DNA from: UBA6164 sp964344155
GTDB lineage: Bacteria; Patescibacteriota; Gracilibacteria; BD1-5; UBA6164
Direction of reading: 5' to 3'
DNA: 51,371 bases
NCBI GenBank assembly: GCA_964344155.1
Contig: CAYFMG010000008.1
Coordinates: forward strand, 1-51,371
Part shown: piece after piece, positions 11,164 to 19,474 of the stretch
Layout: each line of letters opens with the position of its first letter
How positions within the stretch are numbered: the first letter of the stretch is position 1
Notes under the pieces: generated by a model
Seen by the model: the letters and a program-made list of their open reading frames with translations, nothing else
Database searches by the model: none
Told to the model about the DNA's origin: nothing
Made by a program: the position numbers and the translations under genes

Positions 11164-11718
11164 ATGAAAACTACAAGTTTTATAGCATGAGCTATTACAT
11201 TGGTTGGGTTAAGTGTTACTTCTGTTGTTTCAGCTGATTTTGATTGTACAACAGTTGATAGAGAATTAGTTAAAACTATTATGGATAAACAAAGAGCTTG
11301 AGAAACTCTTGCAGATACAGAAAAAGAAATACTTGAAGACACAAAAGAGTGTAGAGGTAATAAAGAGTGAGAGAGAAAATGAAATAAAGATGGAAATAAA
11401 GATGGAAAAAAAGAAAAGCTGACTACAGTAGATAAAACAAATGATGAGTTAAGAAAGAAAAAGAGAATAGTAAAAAATTTATCTACTAAAACAAAAACAT
11501 CTATAACAAATGTATTTAAAAAAGTAGATAAATTATTTGTTAATTTAACAGATGAAAAAAAATTAGAAAAATATGAAGCAATGAAAGAAAAATTGGAAAC
11601 AAAATTGGAAACAATTCAAAACTCTACAAAATATAGTGATACTAAGAAAGAATTATATCAAAATATTATTAATGAGTTATTAAATAATATAGATGAAAAA
11701 ATAGAAGCTCTTAATTAA
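11164..11718 (+). CDS. Small secreted Lys/Glu-rich protein (TTAA-box regulated)
   Basis: A 184-residue protein with a signal peptide ending VVSA (residues 1-24). Residues ~40-62 (MDKQRAGETLADTEKEILED) resemble a segment of the next gene (EKKRNGEDLTDAEQAKLDEF). A very basic, Gly/Lys/Asp linker follows (GNKDGNKDGKKEK), then a predicted helical region with heptad-like KLETKLETIQ. No known domain is recognised. The shared module and identical promoter design suggest a paralogous extracytoplasmic helical protein, perhaps Spy/CpxP-like; that comparison is inference only. Confidence 0.75.
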
Positions 11719-11725
11719 TTCTTAC

Positions 11726-11756
11726 TTAAAGACTTCTTAAGGTAGATAGTTATAAT
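11726..11756 (+). promoter_or_regulatory. TTAA-box promoter, site 2
   Basis: CTTAAAGACTTCTTAA has TTAA at 11726 and 11737 (period 11), with TATAAT at 11751, the same spacing as site 1. Confidence 0.78.
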
Positions 11757-11758
11757 AG

Positions 11759-11781
11759 ATGTGTAGACTCGAGAACTACAT
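11759..11781 (+). promoter_or_regulatory. Near-palindrome at the predicted 5' end of the leader
   Basis: GTAG and CTAC arms flank CTCGAG just after the -10 box, so the predicted transcript would begin with a hairpin. The leader is long (about 130 bases) and otherwise AT-rich. The hairpin may stabilise the mRNA; no known riboswitch is recognised. Confidence 0.35.
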
Positions 11782-11896
11782 ATGCAGAATATCTTTTTTG
11801 AAAATAAATAATTTCTCTTAAAAAAATAATATAGAATAAGAGCACAAATTATCTATAATATAAAAAGATAAAAAATTTAATATATAATTTTATAAT

Positions 11897-12415
11897 ATGA
11901 AAACGAATAATATTTTAGCTGGAGGACTTATTCTAGCTATACTTGCAACTGGATTATGATTTGCAAGCGCTGACTCTGAAATGTTTAACTGATTTAAAGG
12001 AAAAAATAAATTTGAAAGACTAGAACTAACAGATGCAGAAAAAATTGAAATAGAAACTATGACAGATGCAGAAAAAAAAGAATTTATGGAAACAAAAAAA
12101 GAAGCTAAACATGCTGAAAGAGAAGCAAAAGAGGCAGTAATAGATGCACTTTTAGCAGGACAAAGCTTAACAGTTGAACAAGAAACTCTAAGAGCTGAAA
12201 TTATAAAAGAAAGAGCTGAAAGAAAAGCACAAAGAGAAGAAATGAAAGCTTTAAAAGAGGAAATGAAACCAATATTTGAAAAAAAGAGAAATGGGGAAGA
12301 CTTAACTGATGCTGAACAAGCTAAATTAGATGAGTTTAAAGAAAATCATCCAGGAAAAGGTTTTAAAAAAGGAAAAAAAGGTAACTCTAAAAATGATAGA
12401 TGATGGCATAGATAA
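11897..12415 (+). CDS. Small secreted helical protein with TDAE modules (TTAA-box regulated)
   Basis: A 172-residue protein with a signal peptide (LAGGLILAILATGLGFASA). The mature part is strongly charged and predicted helical, with three related modules: LTDAEKIEIETMTDAEK, LLAGQSLTVEQETLRAEI and EKKRNGEDLTDAEQAKLDEF. The tail is basic (GKGFKKGKKGNSKNDR) and ends GWHR. Modules of this kind are common in small periplasmic proteins of uncharacterised function. The third module is shared with the preceding gene. It lies directly upstream of the regulator and kinase and has its own terminator. Confidence 0.8.
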
Positions 12416-12417
12416 AA

Positions 12418-12446
12418 AAAGTGGAATTTTAATTCCACTTTTTTTC
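12418..12446 (+). terminator. Terminator before the response regulator
   Basis: Stem AAAGTGGAATT / AATTCCACTTT with a TT loop and T-tract. The first TTAA of the next promoter begins right after it. Confidence 0.88.
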
Positions 12447-12477
12447 TTAATCACCTCTTAAACTTCACAATTATAAT
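12447..12477 (+). promoter_or_regulatory. TTAA-box promoter, site 3 (regulator's own promoter)
   Basis: CTTAATCACCTCTTAA has TTAA at 12447 and 12458, with TATAAT at 12472, the same spacing as the other sites. It lies 37 bases ahead of the response regulator start, which suggests autoregulation. Confidence 0.75.
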
Positions 12478-12513
12478 TATTTGTATATAATACAAAAAAT
12501 TAACTAAAAAATT

Positions 12514-13176
12514 ATGAAAATACTTGTTGTTGAGGACAATTTAATATTATCTAGAAACTTGGTACAATATTTAATATCAAGAGATATTTTTGCTGAGGTA
12601 GCTTTAGATGGGGAGGATTGATTATATAAAGCTCTTACAAAACACTATGATGTGATAATACTAGACATAAACCTACCAAAAAAAGACTGACTTGAAGTAT
12701 GTAAACAAATAAGAGAAAGAGGAAAAGATGTATCAATTATAATGCTGACATCTAGATGAACAAATGAAGATATAGTTACAGGGCTTGATATATGATCAGA
12801 TGATTATTTGGTAAAACCATTTGAATATAGTGAGCTACTAGCTAGAATAAATGCAGTACAAAGAAGAAAAATGAAAAATCATAGTAATACTATGATAAAA
12901 ATAGCAGATATAGAATTAGACTTAGAAAAACATGAAGTAAGACAAAATGGAGAAACAGTAAAACTATCCAAGCTAGAATATGATTTATTTAAATATCTAG
13001 CTCAAAATAAAGGTAAAGCTTTATCAAGAGAAGAAATATACAAAACTGTATGGTGAGAGTTTGATTGAGATTTTATGTTTAGTAAAACTATTGATGTTTA
13101 CATATGATATCTTAGAAAAAAACTAGGAAAAGATCTAATTGAAACAAAAAAAGCATATTGATTTTTAATAAAATAA
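12514..13176 (+). CDS. OmpR-family response regulator
   Basis: A 220-residue two-domain regulator. The receiver domain (1-118) has the acidic pair in VVEDN, phospho-acceptor Asp51 in ILDINLP, the conserved Thr/Ser in MLTSRG and Lys in YLVKPF. The C-terminal winged helix (about 130-220) has LDLEKHEVRQNG, KLSKLEYDLFKYLAQNKGKALSREE and TIDVYIGYLRKKLG, typical of OmpR/PhoB. That class binds direct repeats with an 11-bp period as dimers, matching the TTAA boxes here. The kinase gene starts five bases after the stop, forming an operon. Five glycines of the receiver and linker are TGA codons. Confidence 0.93.
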
Positions 13177-13180
13177 AACA

Positions 13181-14428
13181 ATGAATAAAAATGTAGCAGA
13201 TACTAAAAAAAGATTAACTATTATATTTATTATAATAGTTTCTTTAGTGATCATAGTTTTAGGAATAAGTTTTTTGTCTTTGAAATACTTTAAAGAAACA
13301 AATGTAGAAAAAAGAATTATTAATGAAATATGAGCTAGAGTAGAGTTATGAAATGCTAATATAAAAAATATTTCCAAAAGTTTGGATGCTATATGAAAAG
13401 GGCTAAAAAGAAGAGAAATGTGAAAAAGGTTTGAAAGATGAGATGATAAGCAACATAAAGATCTAGAGCATTTAGGTCCTATCAATTTTATAGAATTAAA
13501 AAAAGATGAAGTTGTTTCTTATAATATAAAAGAAGATGTAGAAAAAGATTTTATCGAAGATTTATTTGAAGAGGGAAATTATAGCAAAGCTTTTGAGCTA
13601 GATTGATTTTTAGTAAGAAAAATAAAAACTTCTGAAGGAGAAACTATTATATTTAAGTCACTTAGATACAATTTTTCTGGTTATTTAAGTGATATAGTTA
13701 TATTTATCTTAACAACAGTTATTTTCTCAAGTATACTTTATTTTGTATGACACAGATTTGTAAACAAAGCATTTGTTCCAGTTGAAGAAAATATGAAAGA
13801 CATGAAAAACTTTGTTCACAATGCATGACATGAGCTAAAAACACCTCTAACAGTTATAGACTCAAATATTCAATGTATAAAAGATATAAAGCAATACAAT
13901 GAACCTATGTTAGATGAAATCAAACATGAGACAAAAAAACTTAATTCTCTTATTGATTCACTTATACAACTAACAGATATTTCAGAACTAAAAAAATCAG
14001 AAGAAGAGGTTAATTTAAAAGAATTGGTAAATGATATATTACATAATTTCAAAGAAGAACAGGAAAAAAAGAATATAGAAATAAAAACTAGAATAGCAAA
14101 AAGTGTTTCAATTACTACAAACAAGGATTATTTTTATATGCTACTTTCAAACTTGATCTGAAATGCAATCAAATACAATAAAAAAGATTGAAAAGTAAAC
14201 ATAACATACAAAGATAATAAACTAACAATAAAAGATACTTGAATCTGAATGACAACAGAGGAAATAGAAAAAATATTTGATAGATTTTACAAAGCATCAG
14301 TTTCCAGAGAGACAGAAGGTTTTGGTATAGGATTATCACTTGTGAAAAAGATAGCTGATATTTATAATTGGGAGATAGAGGTAAATAGTATAAAGGGAAG
14401 TGGAAGTAGTTTTGTTGTGAAGTTTTAG
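13181..14428 (+). CDS. Sensor histidine kinase
   Basis: A 415-residue partner of the preceding regulator. TM1 spans about 12-36 and TM2 about 170-190, enclosing a ~130-residue extracytoplasmic sensor rich in charged residues (KGLKRREMGKRFERGDDKQH). The dimerisation/phospho-acceptor helix holds His217 in AGHELKTPL. The ATPase domain has the N box (LIGNAIKYNKK), G1 (DTGIGM), F box (IFDRFYKA) and G2 (GFGIGLSLVKK). It is an EnvZ/PhoR-type kinase with no HAMP or PAS domain evident. The ligand is unknown; regulon content suggests envelope, metal or redox state. Confidence 0.93.
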
Positions 14429-14438
14429 TAATAATACA

Positions 14439-14466
14439 TTGACTTTAATATATATGTGAGTATAAT
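14439..14466 (+). promoter_or_regulatory. Sigma70-like promoter
   Basis: TTGACT, 16 bases and TATAAT, 36 bases ahead of the next start codon. Confidence 0.7.
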
Positions 14467-14501
14467 ATAATTACTTATCTTGAGGTCAATGGAGTAATAA
14501 A

Positions 14502-14876
14502 ATGGCAAAACAGGAATATATGTTAAAGGTATTTCCTTTGATTTTAAAAGGAATAGAAAATGAACTATCTTTCCCAACTAAATGTTGGGTAAGATCATCT
14601 CCATCAGATAAATTGAAAGCTTTTCCAAAGCTTATCAGATTAACTGATAAAGAAAAACAAGATTTTGTTTATAATATTGTATTAATTCATGGAGTAATTG
14701 GTACAACAAGACTTAGTTTTGTTGAATATAAAAGACAAGGTTCAAAGTTTCATCTTTCTTTAAGTTTTGATATTCCTTTTGAGACAGATGAGCAAAAGGA
14801 GGAATATAATGAATTCAGAGATTGGGTTATGGGGGTAAATGCTACATCTTATTTATTGGATGAAGCTATGGTATAG
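14502..14876 (+). CDS. Hypothetical protein without TGA codons
   Basis: A 124-residue protein of unrecognised family, probably cytoplasmic (no signal peptide or membrane segment), beginning MAKQEYMLKVFPLILKG. It differs from its neighbours in two ways. All its glycines are GGN, whereas the adjacent kinase uses mostly TGA. It also has a proper Shine-Dalgarno (GGAG, seven bases ahead of ATG), which most genes here lack. It forms a single-gene unit with its own promoter and terminator. Recent acquisition from a standard-code donor is plausible but unproven for so short a gene. Confidence 0.75.
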   Translation: MAKQEYMLKVFPLILKGIENELSFPTKCWVRSSPSDKLKAFPKLIRLTDKEKQDFVYNIVLIHGVIGTTRLSFVEYKRQGSKFHLSLSFDIPFETDEQKEEYNEFRDWVMGVNATSYLLDEAMV

Positions 14877-14898
14877 AATTTTTTTCTCTTGGATTTTA

Positions 14899-14929
14899 AA
14901 AAAGAGAGCTATTTATAGCTCTCTTTTTT
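14899..14929 (+). terminator. Terminator
   Basis: Stem AAAAGAGAGCT / AGCTCTCTTTT with a 6-base loop and T-tract. Confidence 0.88.
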
Positions 14930-14952
14930 GAGGTTATTTATTATAAAAAAAT

Positions 14953-15014
14953 TTGACATTTTTTTATTAATAGATAAATTAAGTGAGTACTTAATTAAGT
15001 ACTCACTTAATTTA
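14953..15014 (+). promoter_or_regulatory. Promoter with 40-bp perfect palindrome (TetR-type operator 1)
   Basis: A -35 box TTGACA lies at 14953. A perfect palindrome spans 14975-15014, centred between 14994 and 14995, covering the -10 region up to 13 bases before the SDR start. It contains AAGTGAGTACTT (14981-14992) and its inverse AAGTACTCACTT (14997-15008). Nearly the same 12-mer (AAGTAAGTACTT) forms operator 2 at 19428. The downstream TetR gene at 16580 is the likely repressor. Confidence 0.82.
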
Positions 15015-15027
15015 GAGTAATAATATT

Positions 15028-15999
15028 ATGAATATAAAAGAAAAGAATTTTAAAAAATTTGGAGTGAATGGTTGGACTCCTGAAAGACTTAGTTCTTTAA
15101 AAGGAAAAACATATTTAATAACTGGTGCAAGTAGTGGTACAGGTTTAGAAGCATCAAAAATACTTGCTTCTAAAGGTGCTAAAGTTGTAATGCTTAATAG
15201 GAATCCTAAAAAATCTGAAGAAGTTATTACTGAAATAAAAAATGAAATTGGTAATAATGCAGATATAAGTTATGTGAAAGTAGATTTAGGTTCTCTAGAT
15301 TCTGTGAGAGAAGCTTCATCTGAAATATTAAAAAAAGTAGATAGAATAGATGCACTTATGTGTAATGGAGCAATTGCTCAAGTTCCTAAACAAGTAATTA
15401 CTAAAGATGGTTTTGAAAGTCAAATGGGTGTAAATCATTACGGACACTTTTTATTACAATCTCTACTATTTCCATTAATTAATAAATCAAAAGGTAGAAT
15501 AGTAACAGTTGGTAGTCTAGGATATGATATGTGAATTAAAAGAATCAAGTTTGAAGATATGAATTGGGATAAAAATTATACTGCAAATAATGCTTATAGT
15601 GCAAGTAAGTTAGCTCAAATTATGTCAATTTATGAATTACAAGATAGGTTAGAAAAAGCAGGAAATACTAATGTAAAAGTTTATGCTTGCCATCCTGGTT
15701 CTTCAAGAACTTCACTAATTAAGACAAGTGGAAGTCCTATGATGAGGTTTATATTTTGGTTAATGACGCTTTCTCCATTAACACAACCAGCTGAAAATTG
15801 AGCATATCCAGAACTTATGTGTGCTACTGAAGAGAATTTAGACCAAAAAGGTTTTTATTGACCAACAGGAAGAAGTAATTGGGTTGATCCAGTTGGAGAA
15901 CATGAAATAAAAGCTCATGCTAAAAATAGAAAAGAAGCTAAAAAATTATGGGATTTATCAGAAAAGAATACTTGAGCTAAGTGGGATTTTAATATTTAA
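15028..15999 (+). CDS. Short-chain dehydrogenase/reductase
   Basis: A 323-residue NAD(P)-dependent oxidoreductase of the retinol-dehydrogenase/protochlorophyllide-reductase-like SDR type. The nucleotide-binding TGASSGTGLEA motif is near residue 35, VDLGSLDSVREA near 90, a CNGA version of the NNAG motif near 113, the active-site serine in VTVGSLG and the catalytic pair in AYSASKLAQ. The substrate cannot be told. Only four of about 25 glycines are TGA, much fewer than in neighbours. It is first in a three-gene cassette behind operator 1, followed by a small membrane protein and a TetR repressor. Confidence 0.9.
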
Positions 16000-16009
16000 A
16001 TTCTAAAAT

Positions 16010-16522
16010 ATGGATATTTTAAAAATAGCAATTGAATGGGCTAAGTGAGAAGTGTTTTCATCTTTGTTTTTTGTACTTTTTTGAATAGTATTTGTATTTG
16101 CAAGTCTTGGGTTTTGGCGACTAGGAAAAACAGAATTAGCAAAATCATATATTATTCCAACTTTAATTGCAGGAGTTTTACTATTAATTATATGACTGGG
16201 GTTAATATATATGTATCAATCTAAGATTAATACATTTCCAAATGAGTATAAAAATGATAAGGTAGAATTTGTAAAAAAAGAGATAGTTTATGTAGAGAAA
16301 ACTTTAAATGATTATAAAAATACAGTTTTTACAGTAATACCAGCAATGATTATAATTTGTACATTACTTATAATATTTATGGATGCACCTATTTGGCGTG
16401 CTAGTTTAATTACTGTAATTCTTACTTTAAGTATTGCTTTGCTTTTAGATGGTATAGCAAGTAATAGACTTGAAAATTATAATAAACAATTGAAGTTGGT
16501 AGATAAACAAGAAATTGATTAA
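16010..16522 (+). CDS. Small four-helix membrane protein
   Basis: A 170-residue protein with hydrophobic segments near 14-34, 45-67, 103-122 and 126-146. The motif FWRLGKTELAKSYIIPTLIAG between the first two helices resembles uncharacterised membrane proteins I cannot name. It starts 10 bases after the SDR stop and precedes the TetR gene, so it is probably co-expressed and repressed through operator 1. Confidence 0.75.
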
Positions 16523-16579
16523 GCTTGAAAAATTAAAGAGAAAAAATAATATATTTAAAATAACAGATATATAATAATT

Positions 16580-17131
16580 ATGAAAATGAAACCAAAAGAA
16601 AAGTTTTTAGCTTCTGCTTTAAAACTATTTAATGAAAAATGATTTGAAAATACTTCTACTGCTTCAATTTGTAGTGATGCAGGGTATTCTTCAGGTGCAA
16701 TATTTTTTCATTTTAAAACAAAAAATGAATTATTAGATCAGCTTTATATTTCTATTAAGAAAAAATCAGCTGAATATATTATTGAAAACTTAGAAAAAGA
16801 TTTAATAGTTGATACAAAGGTAAGAGAGATATTAAGACTATGATTTGAATATTATTTGAATAATTATGAAGAATTTGTTTTTATGAAGTCATTTGCTGAA
16901 TCAAGGCATATTTCTCGTATAGCAAAAGCTGAAGTTAATAAAGAAGTAACCATATTTTATGAGATGTTAGATGAATGAAAAGCTAGTTGATTATTTATAG
17001 ATGAAGATTCAAGTTTTATTCATACAGGAATAAAAGCAATGATTTATTATTTTGTTGAATATGTAAAAAATAATAAAGATGTTTCAATAGATAAATGTTT
17101 AGATTTTGTTATGAGATCAATATTAAAGTAG
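16580..17131 (+). CDS. TetR-family repressor 1
   Basis: A 183-residue regulator. The N-terminal helix-turn-helix (residues 8-52) reads ASALKLFNEKGFENTSTASI then GYSSGAIFFHFKTKNELL, the TetR signature; the rest is the ligand-binding helical domain. It is a paralogue of the TetR at 20705: both share ALKLFN, NTST-SIC-DAG, HFKTKN-LLD and SF-HISRIAK-E. It likely binds the 40-bp palindrome ahead of the SDR gene. A second ATG two codons downstream is an alternative start. Confidence 0.9.
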
Positions 17132-17139
17132 AGTAAAAA

Positions 17140-17220
17140 AGAGATTAAAAATACTTTTAAATCTCTAAATTATTATCATCTCCTGGAAAAAACAGGAGAA
17201 TCGAATAGGAACAAGTCCTA
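17140..17220. other. Cluster of three intergenic hairpins
   Basis: AGAGATT/AATCTCT (17140-17166), CTCCTG-GAAAAAA-CAGGAG (17180-17198) and TAGGA-ACAAG-TCCTA (17206-17220) follow one another in a 224-base intergenic stretch. None has a plus-strand T-tract. They could form a structured leader or small RNA; I match them to no known riboswitch class. Confidence 0.4.
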
Positions 17221-17355
17221 CAAAGTAATTTCATTATATAAAAATAATATAAAAAAGTCAAACTTTTTCCTAGAAAAATCTCACCTTTTGAGTATTATAT
17301 AGTTATATGCAATGTAAAACATGTTTTATAGCTTTAATTATTAATATTACACATT

Positions 17356-17682
17356 ATGAAAAAACAATACATCCTACCACTAATAATTAATTTAATTATT
17401 ATATTAATAGCCTGAACTATATATTACCTAAATACTCCATGATATAAATGTGAAAAAGATTGAAATATTTGGAAAAAAGTAGGTAGAGCACAGATTCATG
17501 CTTGTATAACTCCATACCCAGACTGATGAAAAAATTGTGTTTCTTCTCAGGACTGTGCTTGAAACTGTATAAAAAAAGATATTGATGGTAAAGCTTTTTG
17601 TGAAAAAGACAGTGACAGATTTTGATGTTCAAATACTGTTGAGAATATAGAAAAAGGAGAAGGGATTTTGTGTATTGATTAA
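17356..17682 (+). CDS. Small anchored Cys-rich protein
   Basis: A 108-residue protein with an N-terminal hydrophobic anchor (YILPLIINLIIILIAGTIYY) and a short exported domain with eight cysteines, including CVSSQDCAGNCIKK, FGCSNTVENIEKGEGILC and a C-terminal CID. The spacing suggests a disulfide-stabilised domain. Similar small Cys-rich exported proteins occur in candidate-phyla bacteria, without known function. The next transcription unit begins with a TTAA box 10 bases after its stop. Confidence 0.7.
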
Positions 17683-17691
17683 AATTCTTTC

Positions 17692-17722
17692 TTAAATACT
17701 TCTTAAACAAAAATAGTATTTT
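17692..17722 (+). promoter_or_regulatory. TTAA-box promoter, site 4
   Basis: CTTAAATACTTCTTAA has TTAA at 17692 and 17703, with a -10-like TATTTT at 17717, the same spacing as sites 1-3. It controls the ferric-reductase-like and ferredoxin-lipoprotein genes. Confidence 0.72.
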
Positions 17723-17784
17723 ATATTTGATTTAATTATATATATAATTATCATTTATAAAATATTATTTTTTTAGTTTTAAAA

Positions 17785-18438
17785 ATGTACATACCACTAC
17801 TTATAATTATATCAATACTTTCTTTAGTTCCAGCTAGAGATAAAATCTGAGACTTTATAATTCAGAAAAGAAAATATATTTCATGATTTTTTTATATCCT
17901 GAGTTTTGCTAGTTTTTTCTTTCTTATTTGATGACCAGATATAGAAGAAACATGAGAAAAGTCTCTAGAGTTATTGTGGCTAATATTATGGTTACCAATA
18001 TTTGCAAAAGTATTTAACTTAGTGATAGCTAAAAAACTGATGATTTTTAGAAAAGAGATATGAATACTTATGTGAGTACTTGCTTTTGTTCATTCTCTAC
18101 AATACTTTTTACAAGACTATACTATATGGTTTTGGGAAAAATTATTCTGGGTAAATCCTTTTTGAGAAATAACATTCTTAGCTTGGTGATTTCTAGCCCT
18201 TGTTATATCAACAGTTCTAACACTTACATCAAATAATTATTTGATAAAAAAGATGTGAAGAAGCTGGAAAATGTTACATAGAACAGTATATGCATTATTA
18301 ATCTTTACACTAATACATGTAGCAATGCTAGAAGCATGAGAAGATTGAATATATGCTTACATAGAAGAGTTTATTCCTTTTGTTATATATTTTGGTTTTA
18401 AAATACTTGAGTGGAAGGGAATAGTACTAAGAAAATAA
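17785..18438 (+). CDS. Ferric-reductase-like / MsrQ-like membrane protein
   Basis: A 217-residue polytopic protein with about six membrane helices. It shows the haem-binding pattern of the ferric-reductase-like domain: histidine in VLAFVHSLQYFLQDY on one helix, then LHRTVYALLIFTLIHVAML with two further histidines. No FAD or NAD binding domain is attached, as in MsrQ/YedZ-type haem subunits that pass electrons across the membrane. No MsrP partner is visible. The adjacent gene encodes an exported ferredoxin, a candidate electron partner. Confidence 0.75.
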
Positions 18439-18460
18439 TTTACAATTTAATTTAAAAAAA

Positions 18461-18937
18461 ATGGAAACAAAAAAAATATTTGCATCAATAGTTTTACTTT
18501 TTGTATTAACAAGTTGTTCTAAAGATGCTATAGAAACCAAAGAAGGTTTAACTGGTAATAATGAACAAGAGCATAGAGAATATAAAAAAGAAAAAAAATA
18601 CAGAGATCATGATCATGACCATGATGAAGAACATCATGATAAAGAATATAGAAAACAAAAATTACAAGAAAGAGTAAACAAAGCAAAAGAACAAGTAAAT
18701 ACAACTGAGACTGCTAAAACTTCAGATAATACAGCAGATAACACTGATGCAGATAAAACTTTACAAATAAATCCTAGTTGTATAGGATGTGGACACTGTG
18801 TAGTAATAGCACCAGAAAATTTCAAAATGGATTTTGATACAAGAAAAGCAGTAGTTATATCTCAAGAAGATATATACTCAGATAAGGTAACAGAATCAAT
18901 CAAAATATGTCCAGTTGATGCTATAGGAATAATGTAA
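18461..18937 (+). CDS. Exported lipoprotein with His/Asp cluster and [4Fe-4S] ferredoxin domain
   Basis: A 158-residue protein. Lipobox LTSC puts the lipidated cysteine at residue 19. A metal-binding-looking stretch follows, YRDHDHDHDEEHHDKE (about 46-63), then a coiled-coil-like linker and a C-terminal ferredoxin domain. The latter has C107-x2-C110-x2-C113 in CIGCGHCVVIAPENF and C150-P in CPVDAIGIM, the four ligands of single-cluster bacterial ferredoxins. Ferredoxins are normally cytoplasmic; a signal peptide makes this one extracytoplasmic. It lies 22 bases after the haem membrane protein, under the same TTAA-box promoter, suggesting an electron-transfer or metal-reduction pair. Confidence 0.85.
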   Translation: METKKIFASIVLLFVLTSCSKDAIETKEGLTGNNEQEHREYKKEKKYRDHDHDHDEEHHDKEYRKQKLQERVNKAKEQVNTTETAKTSDNTADNTDADKTLQINPSCIGCGHCVVIAPENFKMDFDTRKAVVISQEDIYSDKVTESIKICPVDAIGIM

Positions 18938-18998
18938 TTATTGACAATTAAATATTCCTATATAGTATATAAGTATTATTGATTAATTATATTTAAAT

Positions 18999-19289
18999 AT
19001 GGATATTGTAGCAAGAAATGACTTATGATTTGAATTACCTAGTTGATTAGTATGAATAGAATGAGATAGTGATAATTTCTTTGTAAAACCATGAGAGTGA
19101 GAAGTAAAACAAGTAGTTAGTTGTTATTGTGAAAGAGTTTCATTAATAGTATTTTTAAATGTATTTGATAGTTGAAAAATAGAACTAGATTGTAATACAA
19201 GACTAAAAAACTGAAACTGTATTAGTACAAATTGACCAAGGGATGAAGAAGGAAGGCATACAAAATGCTTAGTAGATTTTAATGATTAA
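18999..19289 (+). CDS. Small cytoplasmic Cys-containing hypothetical protein
   Basis: A 96-residue protein beginning MDIVARNDLGFELPSGLVG, with six cysteines (CYC near 43, then single ones). No signal peptide and no recognised family. A TTGACA at 18941 may be its -35 box; the -10 is ambiguous (TAGTAT at 18963). A strong terminator follows, so it is a single-gene unit between the ferredoxin lipoprotein and the second TetR cassette. Confidence 0.65.
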
Positions 19290-19350
19290 TTTGCTAAAAA
19301 GTTTTTTATAATATCACTAGCTTCATCACCATTAAAAATATTGTTATGTC

Positions 19351-19385
19351 AAAAGTCATCAAAAAGTTTGATGACTTTTTTTTAT
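19351..19385 (+). terminator. Terminator
   Basis: Perfect 13-bp stem AAAAGTCATCAAA / TTTGATGACTTTT with an AAG loop and T-tract. Confidence 0.9.
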
Positions 19386-19392
19386 AAAACTT

Positions 19393-19448
19393 TTGACAAA
19401 ACTATCATAAATAATATATTATATAGTAAGTAAGTACTTACTTACTAT
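19393..19448 (+). promoter_or_regulatory. Promoter with 26-bp perfect palindrome (TetR-type operator 2)
   Basis: TTGACA (19393) and TATATT (19415) are 16 bases apart. A perfect palindrome at 19423-19448 covers the start site. Its core is AAGTAAGTACTT and its inverse overlapping by eight bases. The 12-mer is shared with operator 1 except for one purine change. Confidence 0.82.
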
Positions 19449-19474
19449 TATTAAAAAATAAATAATTTTAATTT

